Of a stretch of DNA of 64,000 nt, positions 45,527 to 54,475 are shown one piece after another. Position 1 is the stretch's first letter. Each line of letters opens with the position of its first letter. A program made the position numbers and the translations under genes. The notes beneath the pieces were generated by a model. The model did not search any database. It was not told the DNA's origin and was given only the letters and a program-made list of their open reading frames with translations. Origin of the DNA: Palsa-504 sp963789225 (GTDB lineage: Bacteria > Actinomycetota > Actinomycetes > Streptosporangiales > Streptosporangiaceae); NCBI GenBank assembly GCA_963789225.1, contig CAWBKD010000023.1:62001-126000 (forward strand). Reading direction: 5' to 3'.

Positions 45527-45784
45527 TCAGGCGCTGACGGGATGCCGGGCGCACCAGTCGCACTGGCGGCGGCCATCGGTGCCGGGCTCGTCGTTGCCGT
45601 CGCGCCTGATCTCCTGCCCGCAGGGACAATCGCTGCGGTCGTGGAACACCGGGTCGCCGGGATCGGTGCCGGTGTGGAACGGGGCCGGTTTCGCCGTGGC
45701 CTCGGCATCCGCCGGCGTGCCATGCGCTGGCGCGGGCGGGTCGGCGTGCGTGGTGCCCTTGTCCCCGAGGTTCCGACCTGCCGG
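45527..45784 (-). pseudogene. Small Cys-motif (CPCG/CDWC) protein, start lost
   Basis: Open frame ending in DCPCGQEIRRDGND, GTDGRRQCDWCARHPVSA. The two Cys pairs suggest a zinc ribbon. No start codon exists in frame; an ATG at 45788 would reach it if one extra G were removed, pointing to a frameshift. Its last 29 codons recur at 47220-47309. The start lies in a 9-2-9 inverted repeat (45781-45800, CCGGTCATG/CATGACCGG). Confidence 0.45.
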
Positions 45785-45840
45785 TCATGGGCATGACCGG
45801 TTCCGGTGAGCAGCGCGCAGGCTCGCCCCGGCCGCCGGCG

Positions 45841-46137
45841 TCACCGGGTTTCCCGAAACTCGCTGGGCACAGCGCCTGGAGGCCGCGCTGCATGCCGTCC
45901 GGCACTAGATCCCCCGCCCGCGGCGAAGACAACCAGGAAGGCGGCGCCGGCCACGGGCCACAGCAGGACGCGCCAGGGCCAGGTCAGCTGAGGTCGCAAC
46001 TGTTCCCAGGCGGGCATCTTCTCATCTGCCGTGACCCGGGCGAAGATCGACAGCATCGACGCCAGGTCAGGATCGGACCGGCAGAGCGCACGATCAGCAC
46101 GCCGCAGAAGCCGCTCCTGGCGGTAGGGCAGGCTCAT
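45841..46137 (-). CDS. DUF3040 membrane protein
   Basis: 98 residues. MSLPYRQERLLRRADRALCRSDPDLASML is the usual DUF3040 start. One transmembrane helix (WRVLLWPVAGAAFLVVFAAGG) near residues 54-74. DUF3040 proteins are small actinobacterial membrane proteins of unknown function. A GCAGGAG ribosome site precedes the ATG. Confidence 0.85.
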   Translation of the reverse strand: MSLPYRQERLLRRADRALCRSDPDLASMLSIFARVTADEKMPAWEQLRPQLTWPWRVLLWPVAGAAFLVVFAAGGGSSAGRHAARPPGAVPSEFRETR

Positions 46138-46289
46138 CCGGCGGCTCCTGCGATCCGCACGCGAGCATGCCCGCGATCACCGGGAGCCGCCGCGGCCGCG
46201 AGTAGCAGGCGGCGCGCAGCAGGGCCGGTATCTGGTGCGGCAGCGAGCCGGGCGGCTGTGCGGCGGCCAGGCCAGTCAGAGACGCTCAT
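46134..46289 (-). CDS. Possible small ORF upstream of DUF3040 gene
   Basis: 51 codons (MSVSDWPGRRTAARLAAAP...), GAGGAA site upstream, and an ATGA overlap with the DUF3040 start. The overlap and ribosome site are the only support; there is no family pattern. Confidence 0.3.
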   Translation of the reverse strand: MSVSDWPGRRTAARLAAAPDTGPAARRLLLAAAAAPGDRGHARVRIAGAAG

Positions 46290-46478
46290 CAGGATGTTCC
46301 TCGCGTGACTCGGCTGGGTCACCAAGGTCCGGAGCGACATTGTCAGGGTTGCCGTGAGATAACCGTGCTTAGCGATCAGGACGGTTCCTCTCGTGACCAT
46401 GCGCTCAACAGGCAGAAGGCAGTAGAGGGCCGGCTTCCGGTCATCCCGCTTCCGTCCCGGAGTAGTCGCCGTCAGCTG

Positions 46479-46523
46479 CGGCCCGGTGAACCCGGGAGCC
46501 CAGCCGGTGTCCTGACCGCTCAT
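46479..46523 (-). pseudogene. PPK2 5' remnant (copy 2)
   Basis: MSGQDTGWAPGFTGP matches the start of PPK2 (MTSQDTDWAPGFAGP) and overlaps the PRC copy 2 stop by ATGA. Homology ends after about 15 codons. Confidence 0.75.
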
Positions 46524-47194
46524 CCGCTTCCTTCCCGGCCGCCGGTGTTGCCGTCGGGGTGATCGATGTCCACCGGCGGCAGGTCCCGCACCTCCCGCTT
46601 GGTGATCGTGAGCTGGATGCCGTCACCGGTGCTGGCCACCGCGCTGACCGGGATAGCTACTTCCTTGCGTCCCCACACGTGGCCCTCCTGGAGGAGCACA
46701 TGGGTCACGTGGTGGTTGCCCGGGTCGATGACCAGGCCCTGGACCCGGCCGATGTCGCCGTCGGTGGCGTGGACAGGTTCGCCGCGGCGAATCTCCACCT
46801 CGCCCAGGGGAACGGAGTGGTAGGTGACGGTCTGCTGGGTATTCCCTAGGTGGAACGGTCCCAGGCGCCCCCCCACGCCGTAGTAGGGCCATGAGAACAC
46901 CTGTCCCGGGGCGTAGCCGGAATAGACTCCGCTTTTCGGCAGGAAGTGCGTCTGTTTGGCCCAGCTGAGCCTGGCGAACTCTGCCAGGGCGCAATGGAGC
47001 CGGATCTCGTCTGCCGTGGCGTCGATGAGGTCCACCGCGACAAGCCGGCCGAGCCCGTGGGGGTGCTCCGGCCCGACCACGAGATGGGTGACCGCCTCAG
47101 CGACGGGGTCGACGACCACGCGGCGCACCTGTCCGCAGGTCCCGTCGCTGCAGCTGACCTCGGCCCCGATGGTGAACCGTGCCGTTTCTGCCAT
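46520..47194 (-). CDS. PRC-barrel domain protein, copy 2 (intact)
   Basis: 224 residues from ATG 47194 (GAGGAGGGG site; ATG 47200 is too close to it). ARFTIGAEVSCSDGTCGQVRRVVVDPVAEAVTHLVV and DIGRVQGLVIDPGNHHVTHVLLQEGHVWGRKEVAIPV are two PRC-barrel units, ending VASTGDGIQLTITKREV. Likely a cytoplasmic protein that binds partners or RNA; role unknown. It is a tandem duplicate of the gene at 44778-45492 and kept its frame. Confidence 0.83.
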   Translation of the reverse strand: MAETARFTIGAEVSCSDGTCGQVRRVVVDPVAEAVTHLVVGPEHPHGLGRLVAVDLIDATADEIRLHCALAEFARLSWAKQTHFLPKSGVYSGYAPGQVFSWPYYGVGGRLGPFHLGNTQQTVTYHSVPLGEVEIRRGEPVHATDGDIGRVQGLVIDPGNHHVTHVLLQEGHVWGRKEVAIPVSAVASTGDGIQLTITKREVRDLPPVDIDHPDGNTGGREGSG

Positions 47195-47219
47195 GGCCAT
47201 CCCCCTCCTCATCTCTCGC

Positions 47220-47309
47220 TCAGACCGGGACCGCATGCCGAGCGCACCAGTCACACCGGCGGCGCCCATCGGTGCCTGGCCTGTCGTTGCCGTCACGCCT
47301 GATCTCCTG
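47220..47309 (-). pseudogene. Fragment of CDWC-motif small protein (copy 2)
   Basis: The last 29 codons (QEIRRDGNDRPGTDGRRRCDWC...) match the end of the ORF at 45527-45784. The CPCG half is absent. This marks the outer edge of the tandem duplication. Confidence 0.7.
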
Positions 47310-47604
47310 CGCGGCCTTCCGCGCAGCGCTGTGAGCCTTCGACGGTCAGCTACACAAGGTGGTACCACCGCAGGGGGCTCCAGCGGCAATCTAATTCACG
47401 GCATCTACGGCCGATAGGCATCGGGTGATGGCAGGCGGCATGGCAGCACAACTGTGCACCTTCTGTCCATCCCGCTCGTATCCACCCCATCACCGGAAAG
47501 GCCACCGCCCGCCTACGGCCCGCCACACGCCAGCGGCGCAAGGGACCCAGTTTTCGTCCACCACGGCAGCACCGCGAAGCGGCATACTTGCTCTTTAATT
47601 CCAG

Positions 47605-47622
47605 AAAACTATTGCTAGTTTT
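47605..47622. terminator. AT-rich hairpin with T-tract
   Basis: AAAACTA-TTGC-TAGTTTT is a perfect 7-bp stem followed by two more T residues, inside a 60-bp AT-rich patch. It could be a terminator or part of acquired DNA. Confidence 0.45.
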
Positions 47623-47970
47623 TTATTACTGGTGTAGATTCGGGATCGAAGCGGGGAAAGCAGCCGCCGCATCCGACCCTCTCGTCTTGTTGCAGCAGTC
47701 TCTGGGGTACCCATGAGCATCGACTACCAGCCGTCATCACCTGTCCCGCCGGACGGAAGCTGGCCGGGACCCCACAAGATCCTGACCGCGCCCGGATCCG
47801 GCGTGGGGCTCCTCCGGGCAGCCCGCTCCGAGGTGACCCGGGTACCGGACACCGTCGAAGAACGTCCTAAGGGACAGACGACACGGCGTCCTGCCACAGG
47901 CAGGGCACCGGCCGCCGCGCACCGAGCGCACCCGGCCGGCAGACAGCAGCCTGCAGGCCGGCGGGCTCGC

Positions 47971-48105
47971 CGGGTCAGGGGCGTGATGACGACATCGGTG
48001 GTGACCGTCGATCGGAACACCCCGTACAAGCAGATCGCTCGCCTGCTGACTGAGCACCGGATCAGCGGCCTGGCCGTGCTGACGGTGAGACGGCAGGTCG
48101 CCGGG
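47971..48105 (+). pseudogene. CBS-domain fragment
   Basis: RVRGVMTTSVVTVDRNTPYKQIARLLTEHRISGLAVL and RRQVAG are the first part of a CBS-pair protein (Hrp1-like). The second CBS motif and the rest are missing, and flanking codons in the same ORF (47713-48294) have no pattern. The fragment lies just before an Acg-like gene, a pairing also seen in dormancy gene sets. Confidence 0.7.
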
Positions 48106-48271
48106 ACCGCGTCGCGACCCTCGCCGGAACGCGCAGGCCGGAACAAGACCAGCACCGTGATCTCATCCAGGGTCACGATCCCGCCGACGTGGGACGTCGA
48201 CGGGGTGGTCGATGTCGTGAGCCACTCTGCGAAGCCCAGCCAGAGGCCCCAGATCAGAGCCGAGGTGCCCG

Positions 48272-49549
48272 ATGCTGACGCCGTTTGCCGATGAGGAGCG
48301 CGTCTACCGGCTGCTCGAATCCGTCCAGCGGGCGCCGTCCGTCCACAACACCCAGCCCTGGTGGTTCCGGATCGTCGCCGACGACCGCATTGACCTCTGC
48401 GCCAGGTTCGGCCGCGACGCCGAACTCGCCATGAACGGGAGCGGGATGCCCGCGGTGTCCCCTTTCCTGCGCCGCGAGCTGTTCATCAGCTGCGGTGCCG
48501 CCCTGTACAACCTGCGGCTGGCCATCCGGATGACCGGCCACGACCTCGTGGTGTGGCTGCTCCCCGGCGGTCCTGACCAGTCGGTGCTCGCGTCGGTCGA
48601 AATCGTGACGGGCCGGACGAAGCGGCCCACCATCAGCGAACAGGAACTCTACCAGGCGATCCCGCGACGTCACACCAACCGCGGGCCATACGACGACCGG
48701 CGTCCCGCGCCTCCCCCCATCCTGGTGGCCATGCAGACGGCCGCCGCCGGGGAAGAGAGCTGGCTCCGGGTGCTCGCCCCGCGGCAGGGCAGGACATGGC
48801 TCCGCGAGGCGCACGATGCCGCCCGCAAGCAGCGGGACCAGGGCTACCAGCCGGATCTCGACCAGTGGACGAACGGCAGCGACGGCAACAGCGGCGTGCC
48901 AGCCGCCGCCTTCGGCCCGCCCGGCATGTTCAGCGAAGATCCCCATCGCTGGCGGCACCTCGGCCGGCGGAAAGGCTATCCGCCCATCCGGGACTTCCGG
49001 CCCTCTGCTGGCCCCGGCACGGAGGGAGCTGTAACGGAGGGTCCTGGTGAACAAGACGGCCGCGGTAAGGCTGAGACCCCGCGCTTCGAGCGCCGTCCCC
49101 AGCTGATGGTGCTGTCAACCACCCGCGACAGGCCGCTTGACTGGCTGCGCGCCGGCCAGGCCCTCCAGCACGCCTTGCTGACCGCGACGCATAACGGAGT
49201 GTCAGCGTCGTTCTTGACCCAGCCGCTCGAGCTGCACGACGCCCAGTCCCTGCGCAGCAGGCCTCCCCAGAGCCCGGAAAGCCCCGGGCCGGGCGCCAGA
49301 CCACGACCCCTGGAACTCCTCGGCCGGAAGGCGGATAGCCACTTGCAGCCGCTGTCTGGCGGCGGATGCGATTCCGACGGGCGCCGGCTGCCCTGGCGGT
49401 GGCCCTACGCTGAATATCCCCAGATGGTCCTCCGGGTGGGATACGCGACGCACAACGCGGTCATCACGGCTCGTCAGGACCCCGTCGTCCTCGACTCCCG
49501 CACCGGGCGCTGGATGCGGCGCTCCCGCCCCATCCTCGCCGCCGCATAG
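48272..49549 (+). CDS. Acg-family nitroreductase-like FMN protein
   Basis: 425 residues. RLLESVQRAPSVHNTQPWWFRI is the FMN-binding nitroreductase start; RRHTNRGPYDDR and the late AEYPQMVLRVGYA match the Acg (Rv2032-like) family, in which two nitroreductase folds are fused and the enzyme is thought to sequester flavin. In mycobacteria acg belongs to the DosR dormancy regulon. ATG 48272 with GAGGTG site. No close partner gene other than the CBS fragment. Confidence 0.87.
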   Translation: MLTPFADEERVYRLLESVQRAPSVHNTQPWWFRIVADDRIDLCARFGRDAELAMNGSGMPAVSPFLRRELFISCGAALYNLRLAIRMTGHDLVVWLLPGGPDQSVLASVEIVTGRTKRPTISEQELYQAIPRRHTNRGPYDDRRPAPPPILVAMQTAAAGEESWLRVLAPRQGRTWLREAHDAARKQRDQGYQPDLDQWTNGSDGNSGVPAAAFGPPGMFSEDPHRWRHLGRRKGYPPIRDFRPSAGPGTEGAVTEGPGEQDGRGKAETPRFERRPQLMVLSTTRDRPLDWLRAGQALQHALLTATHNGVSASFLTQPLELHDAQSLRSRPPQSPESPGPGARPRPLELLGRKADSHLQPLSGGGCDSDGRRLPWRWPYAEYPQMVLRVGYATHNAVITARQDPVVLDSRTGRWMRRSRPILAAA

Positions 49550-49782
49550 CTCAGATCATCCGACCACAGCCCGACGTCACCTGAGGCGGGGTCTAACTGC
49601 GCCGATGGCGGCTAACGATGGCTAGGCATCGCCTGAAAACTGTCAGCGCTGGTTCCCCACTTGGCTCCCCAGGATCTCGTTACCTTCGCTCGCTTGCTGT
49701 AGTCACCAGCTAGCTGCAGGAGTACAGTCTTAACCCTGACAGCGTGGTCGGGACCCCGCCTCGTAATGAGGAGGGGGAGCCC

Positions 49783-50139
49783 ATGCCTGGCACCAGGCCA
49801 GCCATCTGCGACCACCATGATCACGTCATCGTCACGCTTTGCGGGGAACTAGACATTGCCGACGCCGCATGCCTGCGGGACGCGCTCACCGGAGCCGTTA
49901 CCCAGAACCCTCACGTTGTCGCCGACCTGTCCGGCCTGGACTTCGTTGACTGCGCGGTCCTCGGGGTCCTGGTCCGGGCACGGGGACAGGCCCTGGAAGC
50001 TGGCGGGGACCTGGTGCTCGCCGGGGCGCGGGGGAAAGCCCGGCGGGTTCTCGAGCTGCCGTTCATGACGGACCTGTTCCCCGTTTACGCAAGCGTGGAC
50101 GAGGCAGTGATGGCGGCGGAGGGCCTGGTGCTGCGCTAG
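49783..50139 (+). CDS. STAS-domain anti-sigma factor antagonist
   Basis: 118 residues from ATG 49783, GAGGAGGGGG site. VIVTLCGELDIADAACLRDAL and VVADLSGLDFVDCAVLGVLVRA give the STAS fold. The phosphorylated Ser of SpoIIAA (DS/TG) is here DCAV, so control by phosphorylation may be absent or shifted. It would bind an anti-sigma kinase such as the HATPase protein type at 8.5 kb; no kinase gene is adjacent. Confidence 0.87.
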   Translation: MPGTRPAICDHHDHVIVTLCGELDIADAACLRDALTGAVTQNPHVVADLSGLDFVDCAVLGVLVRARGQALEAGGDLVLAGARGKARRVLELPFMTDLFPVYASVDEAVMAAEGLVLR

Positions 50140-50775
50140 CGGGCTGGTGATCATCGCCGCCCTTGCGGATAAGTCCGGCCGTGACACCGGCGTCGGCGGA
50201 CAGACCGTGCGGGCCGGGGTCGTCTGGTGAGGCGCTTTGAGGACGCAGATCCGCAGGAGGCTACGCGGGCTAACCTGGGGCACCGGCATGAGCGGAAACG
50301 GGAAGGCTGGCGAGCACGAGCGAGTACCAGATCGTCGGGCCGTTCCGGAGTCACCGGGTGATCGCGGACGGCCGGCGCGTCCCGTTTCTGTAAGCCCCTT
50401 TCCCGTGAACGGGGGCAGGGTCAGCCTCCTGCTGGACGGTCGGTGCATAACGTCACCATGAAACCGGAACCACGCCCGTCCCTTTTACACCGGAGTTCGG
50501 ACGCCACCGGGATTGTCGGCACCCGTGAGCCTGGGGCCGGCGGTTACGCGCCGACCGCCCTCGGTCTCCGGTGCCTGGCGGATCATCGCGAGCCGCTCGT
50601 CGTTCCCCTCGATCATGGGACCGGGCTTGAGGAAGCCCGCAGCGGATGCTGGCGATCCCCATGGCCTGAAGGGACCTTCGGCCGTTCCCGCTGATCCGAA
50701 CGGGTGCGCCCGGGATGCGGCGCGTCGCCATGCCGGCCGTGGACAGGGCCAGGATGACTAATCCTGTGATGGCCG
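50140..50775. other. Region with decayed sequence
   Basis: No complete gene. A short frame near 50308-50393 reads STSEYQIVGPFRSHRVIADG then stops and may be a fragment. The right end adjoins the broken GAF gene on the minus strand. Confidence 0.4.
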
Positions 50776-51208
50776 ACGCAGATGTCCGCAGCGGGAAAGG
50801 ATCCCGGGGCGGCGCGGAACAGGTTCAGCGCGCCGATGACCTGCTCGCGCAGCCGCATCGGCAGGGCCTGCACGGCGGCGAACCCCGCCTGCCGGCGGTG
50901 GGCGCGAACCGCGGCCAGCGGCTCGAGCGGCGGCCAGGTCCGGGGCGGCGACGGGCCGGCCGCGGAAACAGTCCAGGCAGGGATGCCTGGTCGTTCTGCA
51001 GCTGGAACAGCTCCAGCAGCCGGGCAGCTTCGCTGGAGGCGGCCGCCACGCGCAGCTCACCGCGCGGGTCAGCCAGCAGCAGCCCGGGGCGGAGACATCC
51101 AGCAGCTGCACGGTGCGGTCGGTCAGCACGTGCAGGAAATCGATCACGTCGAAGCCGGCGACCATGGTGTCGGTCAGCTCGACGAACGTCGCCGACAGCA
51201 GGCCGACG
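50776..51208 (-). pseudogene. GAF(-ANTAR) regulator, inverted second copy with frameshifts
   Basis: Reads LLSATFVELTDTMVAGFDVIDFLHVL then, in shifted frames, GLLLADPRGELRVAAASSEA, CLDCFRGRPVA and MQALPMRLREQVIGALNLF. Each piece matches the GAF protein at 53724-54475 in order. At least three indels separate them and the ANTAR part is absent, so this is a dead inverted paralogue. Confidence 0.8.
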
Positions 51209-51304
51209 AGCTGCAGTTCCGGCTGGGCAAGGATCCGCCGCACGGCGTCGGCGGCCGCGCACGATCAGGTGCCTGCCGCGCCGGGCGAGCGGCGGCCGGT
51301 GGCC

Positions 51305-51529
51305 ATGACTCCGTACGCGATCGCGGTCGCCTTGTTCGCCGCCTTCGTAGTCGGCGGCATCCTGGCCAGGGCCGTGCCGCTGTGGCTGGTCGCTGTGACC
51401 GGTCTTGCGATCGGGGCCGCCGTCTTCGTCTTCGTGGACCGCTACCCGCGCTTGCCCCGCAGCCGGCACGGCCCCACCAGGCGAGCCTGGCCGGAGGAGG
51501 CCGGGTCTTGTCCCGCGCTGAACACTTGA
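51305..51529 (+). CDS. Small two-helix membrane protein
   Basis: 74 residues: MTPYAIAVALFAAFVVGGIL and VPLWLVAVTGLAIGAAVFVFV are two membrane helices, then a basic tail. No family recognised; its codon bias is normal. It is followed by the structured leader RNA. Confidence 0.55.
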   Translation: MTPYAIAVALFAAFVVGGILARAVPLWLVAVTGLAIGAAVFVFVDRYPRLPRSRHGPTRRAWPEEAGSCPALNT

Positions 51530-51751
51530 AGATTCCCGCGCCACCGGACCCGGCTGCTCCGGCAGGAGGGCTTGGAACCCTCAAGAGAAGGACAGATCGG
51601 CGGGAAGGACCCGGCCGGCAAATCGCTGAGAAATCCAGGGGAGCGGCGCCGGCCCGTGGGAGCTGAGCCCGTGTCCTGCTTCCGCAAGCTCGAAAAGCCC
51701 TGCTGCTGGCCGCGGAATGCCTTACGCGCGAGAATATGGGGTACTATAAAA

Positions 51752-51967
51752 GTGTTGCTCCGGACCCCGGCAGCTGCACCCGCGAATTTCGGCGGGGGGC
51801 AGCGGCAGGGCCGGAGTTTTTTTCTTGTATACGGCACGGTGCAAGGTAAGACGCCACGTCCAAAGGACGGTGAGAACCCCCGGGAGAACCTGTTCTCCCT
51901 ACCGCGATCTCCCCAGCATGACCGACCACCGCGTACGTCACCTAATCACTGACTAAAGGAGTCGGTT
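51752..51967 (+). ncRNA. Structured leader RNA, copy 1 (upstream of GlsB/YeaQ gene)
   Basis: A -10 TACTAT (51742-51747) puts transcription start at about 51754, where the shared element begins (GTTGCTCCGGACCCCGGCAG). Hairpin 1: CTCCGG (51758-51763) pairs with CCGGAG (51811-51816), enclosing GCTGC/GCAGC and CCCGC/GCGGG stems; seven T follow. Hairpin 2: GGGAGAAC-CT-GTTCTCCC (51882-51899). ATG is 210 nt from the first CTCCGG. A second copy precedes the gene at 56260 with different bases in the inner stem but the same pairing. It matches no riboswitch class I recognise. Confidence 0.7.
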
Positions 51968-52252
51968 ATGAGCATCATCGCATGGATCGTTCTGGGCCTG
52001 GGCTCGGGCCTGCTGGCCAGCATGGTCACCGGCGGAAGATCACAGGGCCTCATCTTGACCTGCGTGATCGGCGTCGCCGGGGCGCTGGGCGGCGGCTGGG
52101 TCGCCACCAAGCTGTTCCACACCCACACCCTGCACGGGTTCTTCAACCTGTCCACCTGGCTGACCGCCATCGCCGGCGCAGCCGTCCTGCTGCTCATCTT
52201 CCACCTGGTCAGCGGGCGGTCCGGCAGTTACCGCCGGTTCGCGCACCGCTGA
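51968..52252 (+). CDS. GlsB/YeaQ/YmgE-type stress membrane protein
   Basis: 94 residues with three membrane helices (IIAWIVLGLGSGLLASMVTG, GLILTCVIGVAGALGGGWVA, TAIAGAAVLLLIFHLVSG). Gly-rich helix pattern is that of transglycosylase-associated/GlsB proteins, linked to general stress. AAAGGAG site. The gene has the long structured leader. Confidence 0.85.
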   Translation: MSIIAWIVLGLGSGLLASMVTGGRSQGLILTCVIGVAGALGGGWVATKLFHTHTLHGFFNLSTWLTAIAGAAVLLLIFHLVSGRSGSYRRFAHR

Positions 52253-52339
52253 GCACGGCCAGTGTTCCGGCAACCGGCACACGCGTGCCGGCCCGGGTCC
52301 GCCTGCGTCAGTCACTAACTCAGCTCACCGGAAGGCATC

Positions 52340-52924
52340 ATGATTATTATCGGGCTCGTCATCCTGGTCGCGGCGGTAGTCGTCGGCGTGGCCGGCGTGC
52401 TGTCCAATAGCGGCAGCGGGCATCCGCTCACCGGCCACTTCGCGGTGCTCGGCTACCACGTGACCGGCTCCACCGGCACGCTGTTCCTGTCCGGCATCGT
52501 GATCGGGGCACTTGGCCTGCTCGGGCTGAGCCTGCTGCTGGCCGGCGCGCGCCGCACCTCCCGCCGCGGCCGCCAGGCCCGCCGCGGACTGACCCAGTCC
52601 CGCCGCGAGACCGCCGCCGCCAGCCAGGACCGCGACGACCTGATCAGCCAGCGCGAGACCGCCCGCGCCGACACGGCCCGCGACGAACAACCGAACTACA
52701 CCGCCAGCACGCCGGGTAACGGCCCGGCCGGCAGCAACCGCGATCCCGGCGCAGATGCCGGCGACGGCCAGCGCAGCAAGTGGCACCTGTTCGGGCCCCG
52801 GTCCGCCGCTGCGCAGGCTGACGCCCCGGCCGGACCAGCGGTCAACGGGCATGCCCCCGATGTCCCCGCCAGCGATGTCCCGGCCAGTGATGTCCCCGCC
52901 GGCGCATCCGCCGCCGCGGACTAG
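52340..52924 (+). CDS. Membrane protein with charged and repeat-rich tail
   Basis: 194 residues; two helices (IIIGLVILVAAVVVGVAGVL and LFLSGIVIGALGLLGLSLLLAG), then an Arg/Gln-rich cytoplasmic tail with a closing DVPASDVPASDVPAG repeat. No family recognised. GGAAGG site; lies between GlsB-like and DUF6131 genes and is probably cotranscribed. Confidence 0.65.
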   Translation: MIIIGLVILVAAVVVGVAGVLSNSGSGHPLTGHFAVLGYHVTGSTGTLFLSGIVIGALGLLGLSLLLAGARRTSRRGRQARRGLTQSRRETAAASQDRDDLISQRETARADTARDEQPNYTASTPGNGPAGSNRDPGADAGDGQRSKWHLFGPRSAAAQADAPAGPAVNGHAPDVPASDVPASDVPAGASAAAD

Positions 52925-53028
52925 CCAGCAGAAGGCAGGGCCACCGTGAGCATCGTCCCGAAGATCAACATCCCCATAGTCCCCTGCCCCCGTCCCGGAC
53001 GGCGGCTACCAACTGCTAGGAGCCCCCT

Positions 53029-53184
53029 GTGATCATTCTCGGCATTCTTCTCCTGATTATCGGCTTCGTCGCCGGGATCGCCATTCTCTGGACGATCGGC
53101 ATCGTCGTCGTCATAATCGGCGTGGCCCTGGCGCTCCTGGGGATGGCCGGTCACGCGGTCGGCGGACGCAGGCACTACTTCTAG
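53029..53184 (+). CDS. DUF6131-type 51-residue hydrophobic protein
   Basis: GTG start after TAGGAG. MIILGILLLIIGFVAGIAIL, then WTIGIVVVIIGVALALLGM and the tail GGRRHYF. Tiny two-helix proteins of this kind are common in actinobacteria near stress genes; function unknown. A strong terminator follows 9 bp after the stop. Confidence 0.8.
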   Translation: MIILGILLLIIGFVAGIAILWTIGIVVVIIGVALALLGMAGHAVGGRRHYF

Positions 53185-53193
53185 CCGCTGGCC

Positions 53194-53230
53194 GGGACCA
53201 TGCCCTGCCGCTCAGGCAGGGCATGGTCCC
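53194..53230 (+). terminator. Strong terminator hairpin
   Basis: Perfect 16-bp stem GGGACCATGCCCTGCC / GGCAGGGCATGGTCCC with loop GCTCA, just after the DUF6131 gene. Confidence 0.85.
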
Positions 53231-53723
53231 ATAGTCAGCGCCGGGTGCAGTACCCGCGAATGCGACGCTGAGGTTGCCGTCGCGGTCCGCGGGGAGCCCG
53301 GACATGGCAGACACCGCCAGTGCCGCGGTCGTGCTCGCGGCGAGCGCCCGTGCTGCCGCGCGCCGCCATGCGGGCCGGGAACATGGGCCCCCGGGAGGGG
53401 AGTCGCCATGACCGGCGAAGGCCAGGCCGGACAGGTGAGGGTGGCTGCTGCCCCGCAGCCGCGGCCGGCCCGGTGCGGGATGTTCACCGGGCGCTCTGGC
53501 GGGGGCAACGCGGCGGCTTTTGTCCGGTTACACGGCTATGCTTATGCTCATATCCGGCAGTTAGCTGATTTGGCCGTGGCATCATGGCGCGGTGCCTACG
53601 GCGGCGTCGTGACCACACCTATCCGACGATGGCGAGGCCGCAGAGCCTCCGCAATCGCCAGTGCGCGCACCGCTTGCCGCGCACCCGGCGGATCATGTCG
53701 TCTTGTCCCGAAAGTGAGCGGAG
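53231..53723. other. Intergenic, no supported gene
   Basis: Short frames only. The last 130 bp should contain the promoter of the GAF-ANTAR gene; no clear -35/-10 pair was recognised. Confidence 0.45.
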
Positions 53724-54475
53724 ATGGACGGAGAGCTGCTGTCGGCGACGTTCGTCGAACTGACCGACACGCTGGTGGCCGGCTTTGACGTGATCGACTT
53801 CCTGCACCTGCTGACCGACCGCAGCGTGCAACTGCTGGACGTCTCCGCCGCCGGGCTCCTGCTGGCTGACCCGCGCGGTGAGCTGCGCGTGGTGGCCGCC
53901 TCCAGCCAGGCCGCCCGGCTGCTCGAGCTGTTCCAGCTGCAGAACGATCAGGGTCCCTGCCTGGACTGCTTCCGGACCGGCCGGCCCGTCGCCGCCGCGG
54001 ACCTGGCCGATGCAGCGCAGCGCTGGCCGCGGTTCGCGCCGGCTGCCCGCCAGGCCGGGTTCGCCGCCGTGCAGGCCCTGCCGATGCGGCTGCGCGAGCA
54101 GGTCATCGGCGCGCTGAACCTGTTCGGTGCCGATGCGGGCGCCCTGGCCCCCGCCGACATCCGCGTCGGCCAGGCACTGGCCGACGTGGCCACCATCAGC
54201 TTGCTGCACGAGCGCAGCATGCGGCACAGCGACACCCTGAATGAGCAGCTGCAGACCGCGCTGAACAGCCGGGTCATCATCGAGCAGGCCAAGGGCAAAC
54301 TGCCGAGCGCCTCGGGGTGGACATGGACCAGGCGTTCACCCTGCTGCGCGGCCAGGCCAGGGCCAGCAACCGCCGCCTGTCCGACCTGGCCCAGGCGTTC
54401 GTCGACGGCACCGAAGCCCTCGCCGGCCCGTCCGCGGCACGCGACCACAGCCGCAACACGGGCGGCGGCTGCTAG
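53724..54475 (+). pseudogene. GAF-ANTAR regulator with 1-nt frameshift before ANTAR
   Basis: The GAF part is intact (LLSATFVELTDTLVAGFDVIDF to ADIRVGQALADVATISLLHERS). The ANTAR start NSRVIIEQAKGKL is in frame, then a base is missing near 54301. The shifted frame reads AERLGVDMDQAFTLLRGQARASNRRLSDLAQAFV and stops at 54475. ANTAR domains bind paired RNA hairpins to prevent termination. With the shift only the GAF half is made (272-codon nonsense-tailed ORF). Its stop overlaps the next gene's 3' end. Confidence 0.87.

Noticed and set aside
49744..49782. Upstream start for the STAS gene
   Set aside because: The GAGGAGGGGG site is correctly spaced only for ATG 49783.
50308..50393. Short peptide STSEYQIVGPFRSHRVIADG
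   Set aside because: No start codon in frame and too short to assign; may be debris.
51752..51967. c-di-AMP (ydaO) or c-di-GMP riboswitch for the leader RNA
   Set aside because: The GGGGUGAAUC and GUCAGCUAACC core of ydaO and the GGGACGCAAAGCC core of GEMM are absent, so a known class was not assigned.
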